A stretch of 13,718 nt of DNA, from assembly GCA_002696965.1 (NCBI GenBank), contig NZUB01000026.1, forward strand, positions 1-13,718, in the 5' to 3' direction. Positions 13,692-13,718 of this stretch are shown piece by piece. Origin of the DNA: Flavobacteriales bacterium. Lineage in GTDB: Bacteria; Bacteroidota; Bacteroidia; Flavobacteriales; TMED113. The notes beneath the pieces were generated by a model. That model was not told the DNA's origin. It searched no databases and was given only the letters and a program-made list of their open reading frames with translations. Each line of letters starts with the position of its first letter. Positions within the stretch are counted from its first letter, which is position 1. The translations under genes and the position numbers were made by a program.

Positions 13692-13718
13692 TATATTTAT
13701 CTTGATAATCTACACAAA

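Noticed and set aside
1..13718. Search for a novel defence, mobile or CRISPR-like system
   Set aside because: Every gene belongs to a recognisable metabolic, Fe-S or peptidase family. No direct-repeat array, transposase, integrase, toxin-antitoxin pair or RNA gene was seen.

Overview
The window reads as a gene-dense stretch of an AT-rich Bacteroidota chromosome, probably a marine or host-associated member of the Flavobacteriia. The support is: the SUF gene order sufC-sufD-sufS-sufE followed by a MIP18/DUF59 gene and a DUF2480 gene; a secreted S46 dipeptidyl-peptidase; the long (about 630 aa) Bacteroidota form of an amidophosphoribosyltransferase-like protein; a lower kynurenine-pathway cluster; starts preceded by A/T-rich sequence with no Shine-Dalgarno; and possible TAnnTTTG promoter elements. 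This placement rests on remembered family features, not on a search. No rRNA, tRNA, CRISPR array, insertion sequence or phage gene was seen. No stretch longer than about 80 bases lacks a gene.

Positions 1-4492 (+) hold an Fe-S assembly operon. sufC is cut by the window's left edge, and sufD, sufS, sufE, a DUF59 gene and a DUF2480 gene follow with gaps of 11 bp or less or with overlapping ends (8 bp and 4 bp). SufS takes sulfur from cysteine and SufE accepts it. SufC and SufD, with SufB presumably upstream, form the scaffold. The last two proteins are probable accessory factors. The same-strand run continues after 5 bp into an exported S46 peptidase with an unusual C-terminal tail (4498-6885), then after 7 bp into an ATP-grasp ligase (6893-7792).

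Positions 7789-11354 (-) hold, in transcription order, 3-hydroxyanthranilate 3,4-dioxygenase, an ACMSD-type amidohydrolase and the PurF-like protein. The PurF-like gene converges on the ATP-grasp gene, and their stop codons share a TTAA.

Positions 11427-13691 (+) diverge from the dioxygenase across a 72-bp spacer and encode an SDR-fold protein and a 2-aminomuconate-semialdehyde-type dehydrogenase. Dioxygenase, decarboxylase and dehydrogenase would together convert 3-hydroxyanthranilate to 2-aminomuconate, which is tryptophan catabolism diverted away from quinolinate and NAD. The upstream kynurenine enzymes and a 2-aminomuconate deaminase are not in the window.

Nothing here is clearly a wholly new system. 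The most interesting points are departures inside known families: a C-terminal tail motif on the S46 peptidase, an SDR lacking Tyr-x3-Lys, a dioxygenase that has lost most of its second metal site, the divergent PurF-like active site, the cysteine-bearing DUF2480 protein in the SUF operon, and a triple 7-bp repeat inside the decarboxylase gene.
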